From Schistocerca nitens (taxonomy: Eukaryota > Arthropoda > Insecta > Orthoptera > Acrididae), in the NCBI RefSeq assembly GCF_023898315.1, contig NC_064614.1:501162109-501226108 (forward strand): DNA of 64,000 nucleotides. Direction: 5' to 3'. The notes under the pieces are model-generated. The model saw nothing but the letters and a program-made list of their open reading frames with translations. It made no database searches and was not told the DNA's origin. The position numbers and the translations under genes were made by a program. Shown piece after piece: positions 1 through 10,269 of this stretch (within the stretch, counting starts at the first letter, position 1; every line of letters begins with the position of its first letter).

Positions 1-671
1 CCATGTTTCACTTTCATACATGGCTACACTCCATACAAATACTTTCAGAATCGACTTCCTGACACTTAAATCTATACTCGATGTTAACAAATTTCTCTTC
101 TTCAGAAACGCTTTCCTTGGCATTGACAGTCTACATTTTATATCCTCTCTACTTCGACCATCATCCGTTATTTTGCTCCCCAAATAGCAAAACTCCTGTA
201 CTACTTTAAGTGTCTCATTTCCTAATCTAATTCCCTTAGCATCACCCGAGTTAATTCGACTACATTCCATTATCCTCGTTTTGCTTTTGTTGATGTTCAT
301 CTTATAACCTCCTTTCAAGACACTATTCATTCCGTTCAACTGCTCCTCCAAGTCCTTTGCTGTCTCTAACAGAATTTCAATGTCATCGGCGAACCTCAAA
401 TGGCTCTGAGCACTATGGGACTCAACATCTTAGGTCATAAGTCCCCTAGAACTTAGAACTACTTAAACCTAACTAACCTAAGGACATCACACACACCCAT
501 GCCCGAGGCAGGATTCGAACCTGTGACCGTAGCAGTCCCGCGGTTCCGGACTGCAGCGCCAGAACCGCTAGACCACCGCGGCCGGCTCGGCGAACCTCAA
601 AGTTTTTATTTCTTCTCCATGGATTTTAATACCTACTCCGAATTTTTCTTTTGTTTCCTTCACTGCTTGCT
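1..671 (-). mobile_element. RTE-clade LINE fragment (reverse transcriptase), runs off the left edge
   Basis: Read on the minus strand, this matches the reverse transcriptase and C-terminal region of the near-full-length RTE copy at 13766-17066. It covers the stretch around the FADD catalytic motif and the segment KVFVWSVAMYGSET. The SINE at 401-586 sits inside the codons of the FADD motif. Stripping the SINE and one copy of its 15-bp duplication restores continuity with the other copy. Several substitutions and the SINE make it non-functional. The 3' part of the element lies outside the window. The RTE assignment rests on resemblance to BovB and craniofacial-development-protein-2-like endonuclease/RT proteins. 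Confidence 0.85.
401..586 (-). mobile_element. SINE-A copy, full length, 15-bp target duplication
   Basis: First of many copies of a ~190-bp tRNA-derived SINE. In its own orientation it starts GCCGGCCGCGGTGG. It carries a tRNA-like head with a pol III A-box-like GTGGTCTAGCGG and a B-box-like GGTTCGAATCC, then the CTCGGGCATGG junction, a body containing TTAGGTTAGTTAGG, and an end in GTGCTCAGAGCCATTT. There is no poly-A tail. A perfect 15-bp duplication (386-400 and 587-601) flanks this copy. It is inserted in the catalytic motif of the RTE fragment, so it is younger than that LINE. Confidence 0.95.
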
Positions 672-731
672 CAGGAAGTCGATTCTGAAAGTATTTGTAT
701 GGAGTGTAGCCATTTATGAAAGTGAAACATG
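671..731 (+). repeat. Inverted arm of RTE fragment, pairs with 2-62
   Basis: These 61 bases are the reverse complement of 2-62 with only a few mismatches. They encode the KVFVWSVA region of the RTE protein in plus orientation, directly joined to the minus-strand fragment. Both arms share two substitutions absent from the RTE copies at 16618-16675 and 42710-42770 (GATTC for GTTTC, and TGAAAG for TGGAAG). The arms therefore share a recent common source. Confidence 0.8.
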
Positions 732-1017
732 CTTGCTCAATATACAGACTGGTTGCTCAATATGACGATATACAGATGTTCATCTAAAGAGTATAATTAC
801 GGCATCTCAATATCAAACATGAGGCTGTGTCTGAGATGGAACCCATTGAGTGAGAGGTCGCAAGTTCAATTTTTAGTGAGACTCATCTGAAAGTGCTGTG
901 ATAACAATTATGACAGTAAAAATATTAACTGCAAATAAATCACCATGTTCATCAGGAGGCCGGCAGAAAAAGAGTGTTCGGGAGCTACAGATATCAACCT
1001 TCTATGGCATGTGTGTG
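732..1017. other. No recognisable feature
   Basis: Short AT-rich stretch between the RTE fold-back and the end of the pogo-like transposase. I see no coding or repeat signal in it. Confidence 0.5.
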
Positions 1018-1123
1018 TTACACTTCACAAAATGGACATCGTCGACATTCAAGAAACTTGCACCATGAACATCGAATGAAAAATGGCGTGCCAGGGTGTT
1101 CGCAAAGATTCGCACCATCAAGT

Positions 1124-1320
1124 GTCCGCCCCCGGTAGCTGAGTGGTCAGCGCGACAGAATGTCAATCCTAAGGGCCCGGGTTCGGAGATTTTCTCCGCT
1201 CAGGGACTGGGTGTTGTGTTGTCCTAATCTTCATCATCGCCGAAGTGGCGTCAAATCGAAAGACTTGCTTGCACCCTGCGAAGGTTCTACCGAACGGGAG
1301 GCCCTAGTCACACGACATTT
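1124..1320 (+). mobile_element. SINE-C copy, tRNA-derived
   Basis: A second SINE type: head CCCCCGGTAGCTGAGTGG, a B-box region GGGCCCGGGTTCG that is truncated, and a body with GTGGCGTCAAATCGAAAGAC. It is flanked by a 12-bp duplication (1112-1123 and 1321-1332, one mismatch). It splits the FQLD/CSWCK region of the pogo-like transposase, so it is younger than that element. The last third of the B box and the end of the tRNA-like head are missing. Confidence 0.85.
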
Positions 1321-2017
1321 GCGCCATCAAGTTGGAAGGCGAACTCCTCGGGAGTTATAAACCGTGCAGGACGTTCAGATAGTTATCCACTCTTAAAGTA
1401 TGCATATAGAATCTTATTAGTGTATCGTGGTGATGAGAGCTGATATAATGTGATGGCATGCAACCAAATGCGAAACAGTGTGTCGTGGAGCTTATCGTGA
1501 AACTGGCTATCGTTTAAGGTGTACTGCAGATAGAGCGATAATACGTTTTAAGGGCATAAAAAACGTACATCCAGAGGCTGAATTTGTCCAGCGGTACCAG
1601 GTGGTGTGAATTGCAATGTCACACACATTTCAGGAGGGATAGTTTACACTAAAGGAGTATTGTTTTGACACGCGCACCAGGAATCAAGCAAATGCATGTT
1701 ATTTTGACCAGCTGCTGACCAAAAGCAGTGCTCATAACATAGCTGTCGTTCTCTTAGGCCCATTTTCCCACTCTTGCTTGCTGTGAAGTAAATATCCCCT
1801 CCTCCCCTCCTGTCCTTGCAAGATCGCGCACACATGAAAGAATCGTATGGGGCAGAGCACCTCCAACTTATCGCAGCACAACAAATAACATTCCCGCGAT
1901 TTTCACATCCAGATTAATAGTGGGCATAATTGTATACGAATACATTAAGGCATTGACGTTAGTTGATCTTGACAGAACTCTCTTAGTAACTCTAATTTCT
2001 AGGGTTTCTTTCATAGG

Positions 2018-2199
2018 CCGGCCGCAGTGGCCACGCGGTTCTAGGCGCTCCAGTCTGGAACCACGCGACCGCTACGGTCGCAGGTTCGAATCCTGCCTCG
2101 GGCATGGATGTTAGGTTAGTTAGGTTTAATTAGTTCTAAATTCTAGGGGACTGTGACCTCAGATGTTAAGTCCCATAGTGCTCAGAGCCATTTGAACCA
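2018..2199 (+). mobile_element. SINE-A copy, 13-bp target duplication
   Basis: Complete tRNA-like head with B box GGTTCGAATCC and the terminal GAGCCATTTGAACC. A perfect 13-bp duplication lies at 2005-2017 and 2200-2212. The copy lacks the GTGTGATGTCC segment after the head. It interrupts the pogo-like transposase just after the first catalytic block. Confidence 0.95.
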
Positions 2200-2590
2200 T
2201 TTCTTTCATAGGCATTTTTCTTGAAATCGATTGGTCGGAGTTGAAAACAAATTCCTTACTGAACGATGGAGTAAGTTTGTTTATCTCATCTACAAATTTT
2301 CGGGCCGATTCCGCAGTTTGTTGTGCATCGTCAAGTAGGCGCTTTATCTGAAATTTGGTTATCTCACGTCTTATAATTCTGTCGCACTCTTTGAGGTTGT
2401 GCAACCAGTCACTGCCTCCCTTGATATCACTGTAATCTACATAGCGCGCAATTTGATGTGCATAACGTAGTAGGTCACTATCATTCACAGCCTGTAAATT
2501 GTAAAGAGCATCCTCGAAACTCGCAAACACCAGCTTTTGTAACGAGTTAGCCTTGTCCTCCCTTGAATACCCGTAGTTTTTCTTATGCAC

Positions 2591-5385
2591 TACACGATCA
2601 TATTGCTACGGACTTATTCGAAATCTGTCCATAATTTTCTTTTTTACTATTCTGCGGATGGTTTCCCACGTACGTAATTATGTTTAGGACCTGTTCCTTG
2701 GACAACGATCATCCGCCAATTCTTTATCACTCTGTGGAATTTCTTCGGTTCTTTTCTGATGGAATATCAACTTCGGTAACTGTTGTTGTAGATATAATGG
2801 AATGTTTGCTTTGTTTATCGTTGCCATTGCTCTTATTTCTATCAACAACACTAGCACTGTAGCACTGTTGTAAGTTACTCATCAACTAGGTAGATCAACT
2901 ACGCTCCGAAGCCTCATTACAATTACTTTACTAGTGCAATTAATTATAGATGTTACAACCCCTTTCCATTCATATATTATTTTTCATGACCGGCAATCTA
3001 AAACGCATTTCCCTTGTCTTGTTTGAGAACCTTATACAGTAGCCTATACACAGAGAGTCTTGTCAATCAGCTTAGGTTTCCGTCGTCTATTCAGATACCA
3101 TTTGATTTTAAAGACTACACATTTCCTCATCGTATCGATCCAACAAGCTTTATAATTGTCTTCCTTAGTTCCTACTTGCTTTATAGACCATTTAAAACAA
3201 TTTTCTTTGTTTCAAGAAAATCATTGCACTTTCAAGACAGAGAAATATACTGTGTCTACACCATTGCCTACATAAACGGTCTGAGCTTTGGCTATTAGCT
3301 TCATGGTTTTACGAAGTAGTATTTACAGTGACACCCCTGTGGGTCTCCCTTAGGTATCCTCGGCGTCTTGCCCTTTGCATTCGATAACCTTTTCGATCAA
3401 CAGCTTTTTTTTTTTCCATTATGGATTCTTTCTATTCTACAGAATGTTGAGGTCACTTGTCGGGTAGGAGACCAATGTGATCATAATTATGTGACCCCAC
3501 AACACCACCATTCCACGAACCCCGAGGCAGAGCAGATAGCGGTGGCCACTGTCCTATAACACAACACTAAAATCAGGTTTCCGTTTAATGATGCTGTCCT
3601 AATGATTTTAATTCTCGTGCAGTGGCCAAACGAGATCTAACCTAAGTATGCTCCATTATACTCTAAATAAAATTATGGAGTAGTTAAAGCAATTTTATTA
3701 CATAAATTTTAAGACTACACTTGTCTATTAATTTTGTTCAGAATCTTCATGCGGATTTAAGCATTTATCATCTCGTTCCATAAAATTCTGTCGCATGAGA
3801 TTGCACCAGCTCGTAACAGTATCTGGAAAGTTTTATGTCTGAATGAAAGCACTGAAAACCAAACCCATAATTTTACATGTGCAAGAAGAGGTGGAATTTT
3901 CTTACAGCGAAGTCGGGGCTGTGGGGCGGTTATCAAATTCTTTTCGCCAGTTTTCTGTACAAGTTTTTTTCTGGTTATAGATGGACGGTCACGTCTGAAA
4001 CTGCCTTAAACATTCATCCTTCCACTCTTAAACAAACACCATTTTGCACTTTACCTTCACTCATCTCATTCGGACCATATGCAACACAAACTTCGAAATG
4101 AATATCAACAGCCTAGAGATTTTTTGACACTAATAACCGTATTACAGAACGAATTTCAGATCTGCCGGAAATTTTCAATTGGAACGCTCACTTTAAACGG
4201 TTACTGTAAGTGCACGTGATGCAATGGGACTTGCTCTCTACCGTACCTCAAAGCACACTGACGTACTGCTGGATTCAGTGTTAGCGGCTGTTCCATTACA
4301 CCCATTACTACCCTGATAGCCCTCCTGAGTAGTAACGAACGTCCAAATTGGCTTGCGTGTTTTATATATCAGAGTACAAATATAACTACTTTAATTTCAT
4401 TTCTTCTCAATTTCGACCCAATATTTATCCCAATAGACAATCATCTTGTTGTTTACCGAGCAACTAGCAGCTTGTGATTTCATTATGAAATCAAGAAGAT
4501 AATTAGCAGTTATCAATATGATCAAATGAAAATTTTTTTTACATTGACATTTTCAGTGCCTATTCAATTCTGAAAATCATCAGACACCATTTCTTCAAGA
4601 TTACTTGGTTACAAGCATATTTTCGTATAAGCGGACATTGTTTTGATGTAATCATTGCGGGAGACAGCTTCATTCAACACGTAGCAATATTATGGCCAAC
4701 TTGAATATCTCACTTTCACTTCCTTAGTTTCCACAGCGGAGCCGAAACAAAAGCCTCGTCTGTGGGTACAGACAATGCACCATTCAGGATCATCGCCATC
4801 GCTTTGCGATGCAAATTTGATATCACGACCTTTAAAACGCTGGTATCTCGGCAAGAATTCCTTCAACTCAGGACTCTCCCTATTCACGGTACTGTTGTAC
4901 AGGGCCGTGTTTGAACACACACTTAGATACTGTTGTCAAATCAAGTCCATGAATGAGCTAATGCAACACCATCTCGAAATACATAATGCTTCGTGTAGTT
5001 TTAAATTATGTCTGAGAATGAAGAATGTTAACGAGAGACTAATTAAGGAGCCTGGAATCGTACTGTAAAGAAAAGGTGTTCAAATTCCTGCGCGAGCAAT
5101 GCAGATTTAAGTTTTCTGTAATGCCTCTCTTGTAAAAGAGCAATTACAATTAAACGTAGCGTCGAAATCAAGGTCGTTAGAGACGAAGAGGTTAGAAAAG
5201 GTTGAGAAGGGAAATCGACCTACTTTGTATGAAAGAATCGTCCCGGAATTCAGCTTCTGTTATTTGAGGAAGGAAGGAAGATTAGTTTAAGGTACGCTCG
5301 AGAGCGAGATCATTAGAGACGAAGCACAAGCTAGGATCAGGGAAAGATGAGGAAAGAAATCCAATGTGCACTTTGGAGAAAACAT
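2591..5385. other. 2.8 kb with no recognisable gene or element
   Basis: AT-rich sequence with only short open frames, all below 100 codons and without motifs I know. The CA/CC-rich stretch near 3490-3540 and the A/T runs look like ordinary intergenic sequence. The part next to 2590 may hold the lost N-terminus of the pogo-like transposase. Confidence 0.5.
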
Positions 5386-5515
5386 CCCGACATTTGCCTT
5401 AAGCGATTTAGGGAAATTACGGAAAACGTAAATCTGGAATGCCGGACTGGGACTTGAATCGTCGTCCTCCCGAACGTGAGTCCAACGTATTGACCACTGC
5501 GCCACCTCGCTCGGT
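5386..5515 (-). mobile_element. SINE-E fragment (tRNA-like head)
   Basis: Reverse complement of the head and proximal body of the SINE at 58583-58803. The shared parts are ACCGAGCGAGGTGGCGCAGT, the B-box-like region, and the AATTTCCCTAAATCGC-type body. It is diverged and truncated in the body. No clear target duplication was found. Confidence 0.75.
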
Positions 5516-5866
5516 TTCAGTTGTTTATGCAGGACGCGGAACGATAGCTTAGAATGACCTGACAGAAATTCGAACACCATTATACCTGCGTACTAGGCAA
5601 GTCTCTTAATCACTCCACTCAGAAGGGAAAATCCCGACTAGAATGGTTAAAAGCCAATAAAAAGGGTTTTAAAATATGGAGAAATTTCTATTCTACCACC
5701 CACCAGATCATTTATCTGTAAAACTCTGCATTTCTTTGTAATAGATGTTTGAAAGTTAAAGAATGTAAAGGCAACGGAAAGTCGCGGACAAAACAGAGTC
5801 GTGTAACAGAGAGCAGATTCACAAGAGTCATCAATGAGGTATTACTTTTTTTTAAAATGTTTGCTT
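5516..5866. other. No recognisable feature
   Basis: About 350 bases of AT-rich sequence between two SINEs. Nothing was identified in it. Confidence 0.5.
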
Positions 5867-5877
5867 GAAACAATACA

Positions 5878-6077
5878 AAAATGGTTCAAATGGCTCTGAG
5901 CACTATGGGACTCAACTTCTGAGGTCATTAGTCCCCTAGAAATTATAACTAGTTAAACCTAACTAACCTAAGGACATCACACACATCCATGCCCGAGGCA
6001 GGATTCGAACCTGCTACCGTAGCGGTCACGCGGTTCCGGACTGAAGCAACTAGAACCGCTCGGCCACAGCGGCCGGC
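5878..6077 (-). mobile_element. SINE-A copy, 11-bp target duplication
   Basis: Full-length copy with duplication GAAACAATACA at 5867-5877 and 6078-6088. It lies 66 bp left of the mariner at 6144, outside that element. Confidence 0.95.
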
Positions 6078-6143
6078 GAAACAATACATGTTGACACATG
6101 TAGTACTTACAGTAATATTTTCCAAAATAGAAGTTGTGTTGTA

Positions 6144-7407
6144 AAAAGGGTTTTTCATTAAGAGTCATGCTTTACGAAATTGAAATTTCCGTTTTCTAAT
6201 ACACTACTTGGTGTGATTCACGGTGTGAAAACATCCGTGCATTTTGCAGTTGAATCATGCAGTGGCTTACGCTTATTGAGCGTTTAGAAATCATTAAAAG
6301 ATTTTAACAAATTGGCAACTCAGTTGTAGGTGCTCATTGTTTGTGCACCAGAAAATTGGATCACGTGTTCAAGTAATAGGCCACACTATGGCCAATTTTG
6401 AGTCGGATTTCACTCTAAACGACCAGAAGCCACCGAGAATGCAATGTAAAGCGCGAAGTGAGGACAATATCGCGGAAGTAGCGACCAGTATTGAGGCAGA
6501 GCCGAATGTGTCAGTTTCAAGACCATCTCAACGGTTGAGGCTGTCTTAGACATCAGTTTGTCGAATGTTGCGAAAGGATTTGGGCCTGCATCTATACAGT
6601 GATATACTGACTCAGGAGTTGGGTCGCGAGTTCGCTGACTGGGCCGTACAGCAGGTGGAAGCTAATCCTGACGTCAATGGAAAAATAATGATCTCAGACA
6701 AGGCGCATTTTTGTCTTAGCGGTTTCGTCAGTAAGCAAAATTGTCGTTATTGGAGCGAAGAAGAACACACAAGTAGTCCGCGAGGAGCCATTGCATTCAT
6801 AAAAATGCACTTTGTGGTGCGATTCATCGTGTGGCGGCGTCATTGGACCTTATCTCTTTCGAGATTATGAGAGAAGAACCGCTACCGTCAATGGCAACCG
6901 CTACAGATCCATGTTACGCGAATTACTGTGGCGTGAACTAGGGACCATAGATACGGAAAACATGTCGTTCCAGCAAGATTGCGCTACGTGCCACATAGCC
7001 GATGCTACGTTCATTTTGGTAAGGGAGAAGTTTGACGACCGCATCATGTCAAGACGTGGATCTGTGAATCGACCGCTACGGTCGTGTGATTTAACACCCA
7101 TGGATTTTTTTCTTTGAGGCTTCACCAAAGCCCAAGTCTATGCTGACAAGCCACAATCTTTGAAACATTTGGAGGCGAACATTCGGCAGGCTATCGCAGA
7201 CATAACGTCACCGATAATGGACACAGTCAGCAACGATTGGAGCCATCGTGTGCATCATTGTGTTCAAAGCTGTGCTGAACATTTGAACGACATTTTGTTC
7301 AGAACATAACTGCAATGTCTAAGCTTCAAAATAAAGCCCATTTATATGTTGAATTCTTTTTTTTTTTTTCAAATTTCAAGACGTATTACTCTTAATGAAA
7401 GACCCTT
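6144..7407 (+). mobile_element. DD41D mariner-like transposon with a decayed transposase
   Basis: A ~1.26-kb element bounded by imperfect terminal inverted repeats (AGGGTTTTTCATTAAGAGT at left, inverse at right) and TA dinucleotides at 6142-6143 and 7408-7409. The transposase region runs from about 6240 to 7309. It shows VGAHCLCTRKLDHVF-like N-terminal residue order in broken frames, then SMLRELLWRELG, the second catalytic Asp in FQQDCATCH and the third in DLTPMDFFL. The 41 residues between the two place it in the DD41D group. A stop directly after DFFL and several frameshifts kill it. The C-terminal end HLNDIL is still visible. Confidence 0.8.
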
Positions 7408-8079
7408 TACTTTCTTCCCTTATCGGTTATCGAAGCGCAAATACATATTTTCAACGTAGTGAATAAAGCACAGCAGAATGGAACAGCTCGCGGCAAACAT
7501 CCGGCTAATGTGATCACTGTGGCTGTTCATACTGGACTGCTACGGTGCGCATAGACAGGAAGTGACGTAGCACGTCTACATGCTGCTCTTGTCTGGTGCC
7601 CATACTGCTCCACTGCGCTTTGAAATTCTTCATTCAAACTCGACTTACACGTTCAGATAGCGAATAAGGGAACAACGTACGACAGCACGATACCTTCTGT
7701 TTTGTGAAAAGTGACTCTGAAATGATGGCATGTGTTAAGCAAACGTTTAGCTTTTTCCCAAACAACACATCATTCATGACACGTTACAATCTGGTGTCCG
7801 TTACGCGGTGTTGTTTCTTCAGTGACTTCTAACATTTCGACTTATTAACCATGAAACATACATTGCGCACAAATGCTGAGTTTATGGATAACTGACCTCG
7901 ATGGGTAGTACTACAGACGCATCTCCTTTTCTTAAAATCAGTTTTATTCTTGAAGCCATTCGAACTGGGGTACTGCCCTATCAGTTCTTTACTGATCTCC
8001 GATGTGATTCCCATGCCTATCGTTGTCCAGTAAAACTTGTTTCTGCCCTTAACACCTTCGGCGGATAATTTTAATAGTT
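7408..8079. other. No recognisable feature
   Basis: About 670 bases without a coding or repeat signal that I recognise. Only short open frames are present. Confidence 0.5.
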
Positions 8080-8908
8080 ACCTCAGACTTTGTGCAGATA
8101 ATACAGTTATCTGCAATGAAGTACTGTCTGAGAGAAGTTGCACAAGTATTCAGTCAGATCTTGATAAGATTTCAAAGGGGTGCAGTGACTGACAACTTGT
8201 GTTTAATGTTCAGAAATGTAAAACTGTGCACGTCTCAAAACAGAAAAGCGTTGTTTCGTATGACTATAATACCAGTGAGTCACAGTTGTAATCGGTCAAC
8301 TCATACAAATACCTTGGTGTAGTAAATTGTTAGGGATATGAAATGGAACCATCACATAGGCTCTGTCGTAGGTATAGCAGGGGCAGACTGCGACTCACCA
8401 GCAGAAAACTAGAGAAATGCAGTCAGTTTGCAAAGGAGACTGCACGTAAAATATGCGTGTGACCCAACCTAGAATATTGCACAAAAGTGTGGGACCCGTA
8501 CCAAACAAGACTAATGGGGATATCGACCGTGCACATAAAGGGCAGCACGAATGGTCACAAGGTTTGTTCGACCCATGGCAGAGGGTCACATGGATGCAGA
8601 AGAAAGTAAACTGGCAGACGCTTGAACGCAGACGCAAACTATTCCGTGGAAACCTTAGAAAGTTTCAGATACCAACTTTAAGAGATGAATCTAGGAATGT
8701 ATCACAACCCCCTACGTATCGGTCACACAGGGACCGCAAAGACTGGCCAGTTGCTAGACTAATTACAGAGCGCACAGAGGCATTTAAGCTAGCATTTTTC
8801 CCGCGCTCTGTACGTTAATGGAACGAGAAAATACCCTAATAACTAGTATAATTGGACGTACCCTCTGCCATAAACTTCATACTGGTTTACAGAGTATAGA
8901 TGTATAAG
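8080..8908 (+). pseudogene. Non-LTR retrotransposon fragment (C-terminal part of reverse transcriptase ORF)
   Basis: Plus-strand remnants of a LINE ORF2 downstream of the catalytic Asp pair. Across several frames I can read a decayed AYDNTVICNE-like start, FNVQKCKTVHVS, VNSYKYLGV, MKWNHHIGSV, VNWQTLERRRKLFR, SHRDRKDWP and FFPRSVR, ending near PSAINFI. The longest surviving open frame is 8453-8818. The order KCK...YLGV...NWQTLERRR...SHRDRKNWP...SFFPRSVR is typical of Jockey/CR1-group ORF2 C-termini. Multiple frameshifts and stops are present. No 5' part or terminal repeat is visible. Confidence 0.75.
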
Positions 8909-8991
8909 AGGCAATCAAATTAAAACGAGACAGGTGGAAAAAAGTAAGTGAATTGTTTGTTATTTCAAAGGTAATCACCATATTGTTAATA

Positions 8992-9739
8992 CAGAGGGGT
9001 CCAAAAAATGTATCCATAGTTTAAAAGTCCATAACTGGCAAACTAATTGACGGAGTTGTCTCATCTTTGGTAGTGTAATAATTTGTAGTTCCGGCAATCG
9101 CCACGCAAGCCTTGCATTGCGTTGTTTTGTTTTGTCAGATGACAGTCGCCAGATAGTCAGTGTTTTGTTCTTAGTTGCACCCAGTTACTGGAGTAAACAT
9201 GGCTGGCGCAAGGCTTACATTCGATAAGCTTCAGAAGCTTCAGACATCCATTTTACCTGCCATCCGAGACTTGTATGGAGACGGAAGAGTTTACCTTCAA
9301 CAAGATGGTGCCCCAGCCCACTACCAAAATCGTGTTAGGGTGTATCTCGACGAAAATCTACCAGGAAGATGGATAGGCCGTAGAGGTGCTGTGGAGTATC
9401 CACCACGTTCCCCAGACCTAACTCCTCTGGACTTTTACCTGTGGGGAACACCAAAGAACCTCGTTTATCGACAAAAGCCACGCACATTGGATGAACTTCG
9501 AGAATCCATCGTACATTCATGTGCAAATATCCAACTGAACACTTTGCAGTCAGTAGTGCGTGCTGCAGTTCGTCGGAATCGTTTGTGTGTGGATGTTGAT
9601 GGTGACCATTTCGAACACCTACCGTGATAGCTTTAAGTTGGACTTTAAGCTACACTTTCACCAAAAATGAGACAACTCCGTCAATTTGTTTGCAAGTTAT
9701 GGACTTTTAAACAGTGGATACTGTTTTTGGACCCCTCTG
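8992..9739 (+). mobile_element. Internally deleted DD41D mariner, 748 bp
   Basis: Bounded by ~75-bp terminal inverted repeats (CAGAGGGGTCCAAAAAATGT at left; the right arm is its inverse with few mismatches) and TA dinucleotides at 8990-8991 and 9740-9741. The long repeats each reach into the untranslated region with TTGACGGAGTTGTCTCAT. Interior length is far below the ~1.3 kb of a full mariner because the middle of the transposase is gone. The arms are well preserved, so the copy looks relatively young. Confidence 0.88.
9175..9627 (+). CDS. Shortened mariner transposase ORF (N-terminus joined to C-terminal catalytic part)
   Basis: A 150-codon frame. The natural start is probably the Met at 9199 (MAGARLTFDKLQ), nine codons in. 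The first ~20 residues resemble the start of mariner transposases. They then pass directly into the second half of the catalytic domain: YLQQDGAPAHY with the second Asp, SPDLTPLDFYLWG with the third Asp (41 residues apart), and the C-terminal VDVDGDHFEHLP. The HTH domains and the first catalytic Asp are absent, so it cannot transpose. The deletion happens to keep the frame. It could be a chance survivor or could encode a dimerising, non-catalytic protein; the sequence cannot decide. Confidence 0.6.
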   Translation: MHPVTGVNMAGARLTFDKLQKLQTSILPAIRDLYGDGRVYLQQDGAPAHYQNRVRVYLDENLPGRWIGRRGAVEYPPRSPDLTPLDFYLWGTPKNLVYRQKPRTLDELRESIVHSCANIQLNTLQSVVRAAVRRNRLCVDVDGDHFEHLP

Positions 9740-9763
9740 TATATTTATCGCCTATTTTATATA

Positions 9764-10075
9764 TTTATTGCCTACGGAAGCATGATTGTACCCAGGCCTG
9801 CGCCTCTTCGTGCGAAGCAATTCGACAGTCAAAAAATGGCTCTGAGCACTATGGGACTCAACTGCTGTGGTCATAAGTCCCCTAGAACTTAGAACTACTT
9901 AAACCTAACTAACCTAAGGACACCACACAACACCCAGCCATCACGAGGCAGAGAAAATCCCTGACCCCGCCGGGAATCGAACCCGAATTCGACAGTCACG
10001 AATGTCTTTCTTCACGGCTACAAAAATATGTAAATCGCATGGCGAGAGATTGGGACTGTGTGGAGGATGTGTAAG
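9764..10075 (-). pseudogene. Mariner (SETMAR-like) transposase C-terminal fragment
   Basis: On the minus strand the frame reads LTHPPHSPNLSPCDLHIF, then AVKKDIRDCRIASHEEAQAW and VQSCFRRQ, once the SINE at 9832-9985 is removed. This matches the third-Asp region and C-terminus of mauritiana-type mariners (HPPYSPDLAPSDFHLF...DEEVQ...W). The catalytic Asp is present in PCDLHIF. Upstream coding sequence (10076-10260) is too decayed to follow. The sequence left of the mariner at 8992 may be the far end of this element, because that mariner separates them. Confidence 0.65.
9832..9985 (-). mobile_element. SINE-B copy, head truncated, 13-bp duplication
   Basis: It shares the body and end of SINE-A, but the head is different: CGGGTTCGATTCCCGGCGGG as B box, followed by GTCAGGGATTTTCTCTGCC. 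The 5' part of the tRNA-like head is missing. A perfect duplication AATTCGACAGTCA sits at 9819-9831 and 9986-9998. It is inserted in the mariner C-terminal fragment. Confidence 0.93.
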
Positions 10076-10269
10076 GGCTTCTGAGCAAACCTACATGTTG
10101 CCAAGGTTGCTTCGGGCAGACTGCAGAAGGGATCGATTTCTCTGAGGTCCAAAATGGCATGATCGATGGCTTTCGGGAGAGTGGTGGAAGCATTTCGGAA
10201 ACGGCTACGTTTGCAAGCGGTTCGCCTGCCGCCATGGATAAAGTAGGGTGCATAGCAAAATGGCGCTAT

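Larger units (their letters stand above)
1018..2590 (-). pseudogene. pogo/Tigger-like DDE transposase, broken, holding two SINEs
   Basis: Minus-strand remnant of a pogo-superfamily (DDE_1) transposase, which would cut and paste its own element in the nucleus. In order it shows a DNA-binding tail motif (GSDWLHNLKECDRI, then RREITKF), a first catalytic Asp in FNSDQS, the block YSYTIMPTINLD, the block YFTASKSGKM, a second catalytic Asp in LLDSW, the QPLDV block near 1555, SSPRYTNKI, FITPEEFAFQLD, and a C-terminal cysteine motif FIRCSWCK before a stop at 1018-1020. The frame is open from 2590 to 1868 once the SINE at 2018-2199 is set aside. It then contains a stop, frameshifts and the SINE at 1124-1320. 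The N-terminal helix-turn-helix is not visible. No terminal repeats were located. Confidence 0.75.

Noticed and set aside
2106..2136. TTAGG-like telomeric repeat
   Set aside because: The TTAGGTTAGTTAGG phrase belongs to the SINE-A/B body and recurs in every copy; it is not a telomeric array. The GATTA repeats at 28657 are the CR1 tail, not telomere either.
2680..3560. Several short open frames read as possible exons of a host gene
   Set aside because: No conserved domain or consistent frame. The composition is intergenic and no paired splice sites stand out.
4690..5068. Overlapping open frames on both strands (76 and 97 codons) as a small gene
   Set aside because: No homology I know, no splice or promoter context, and length expected by chance.
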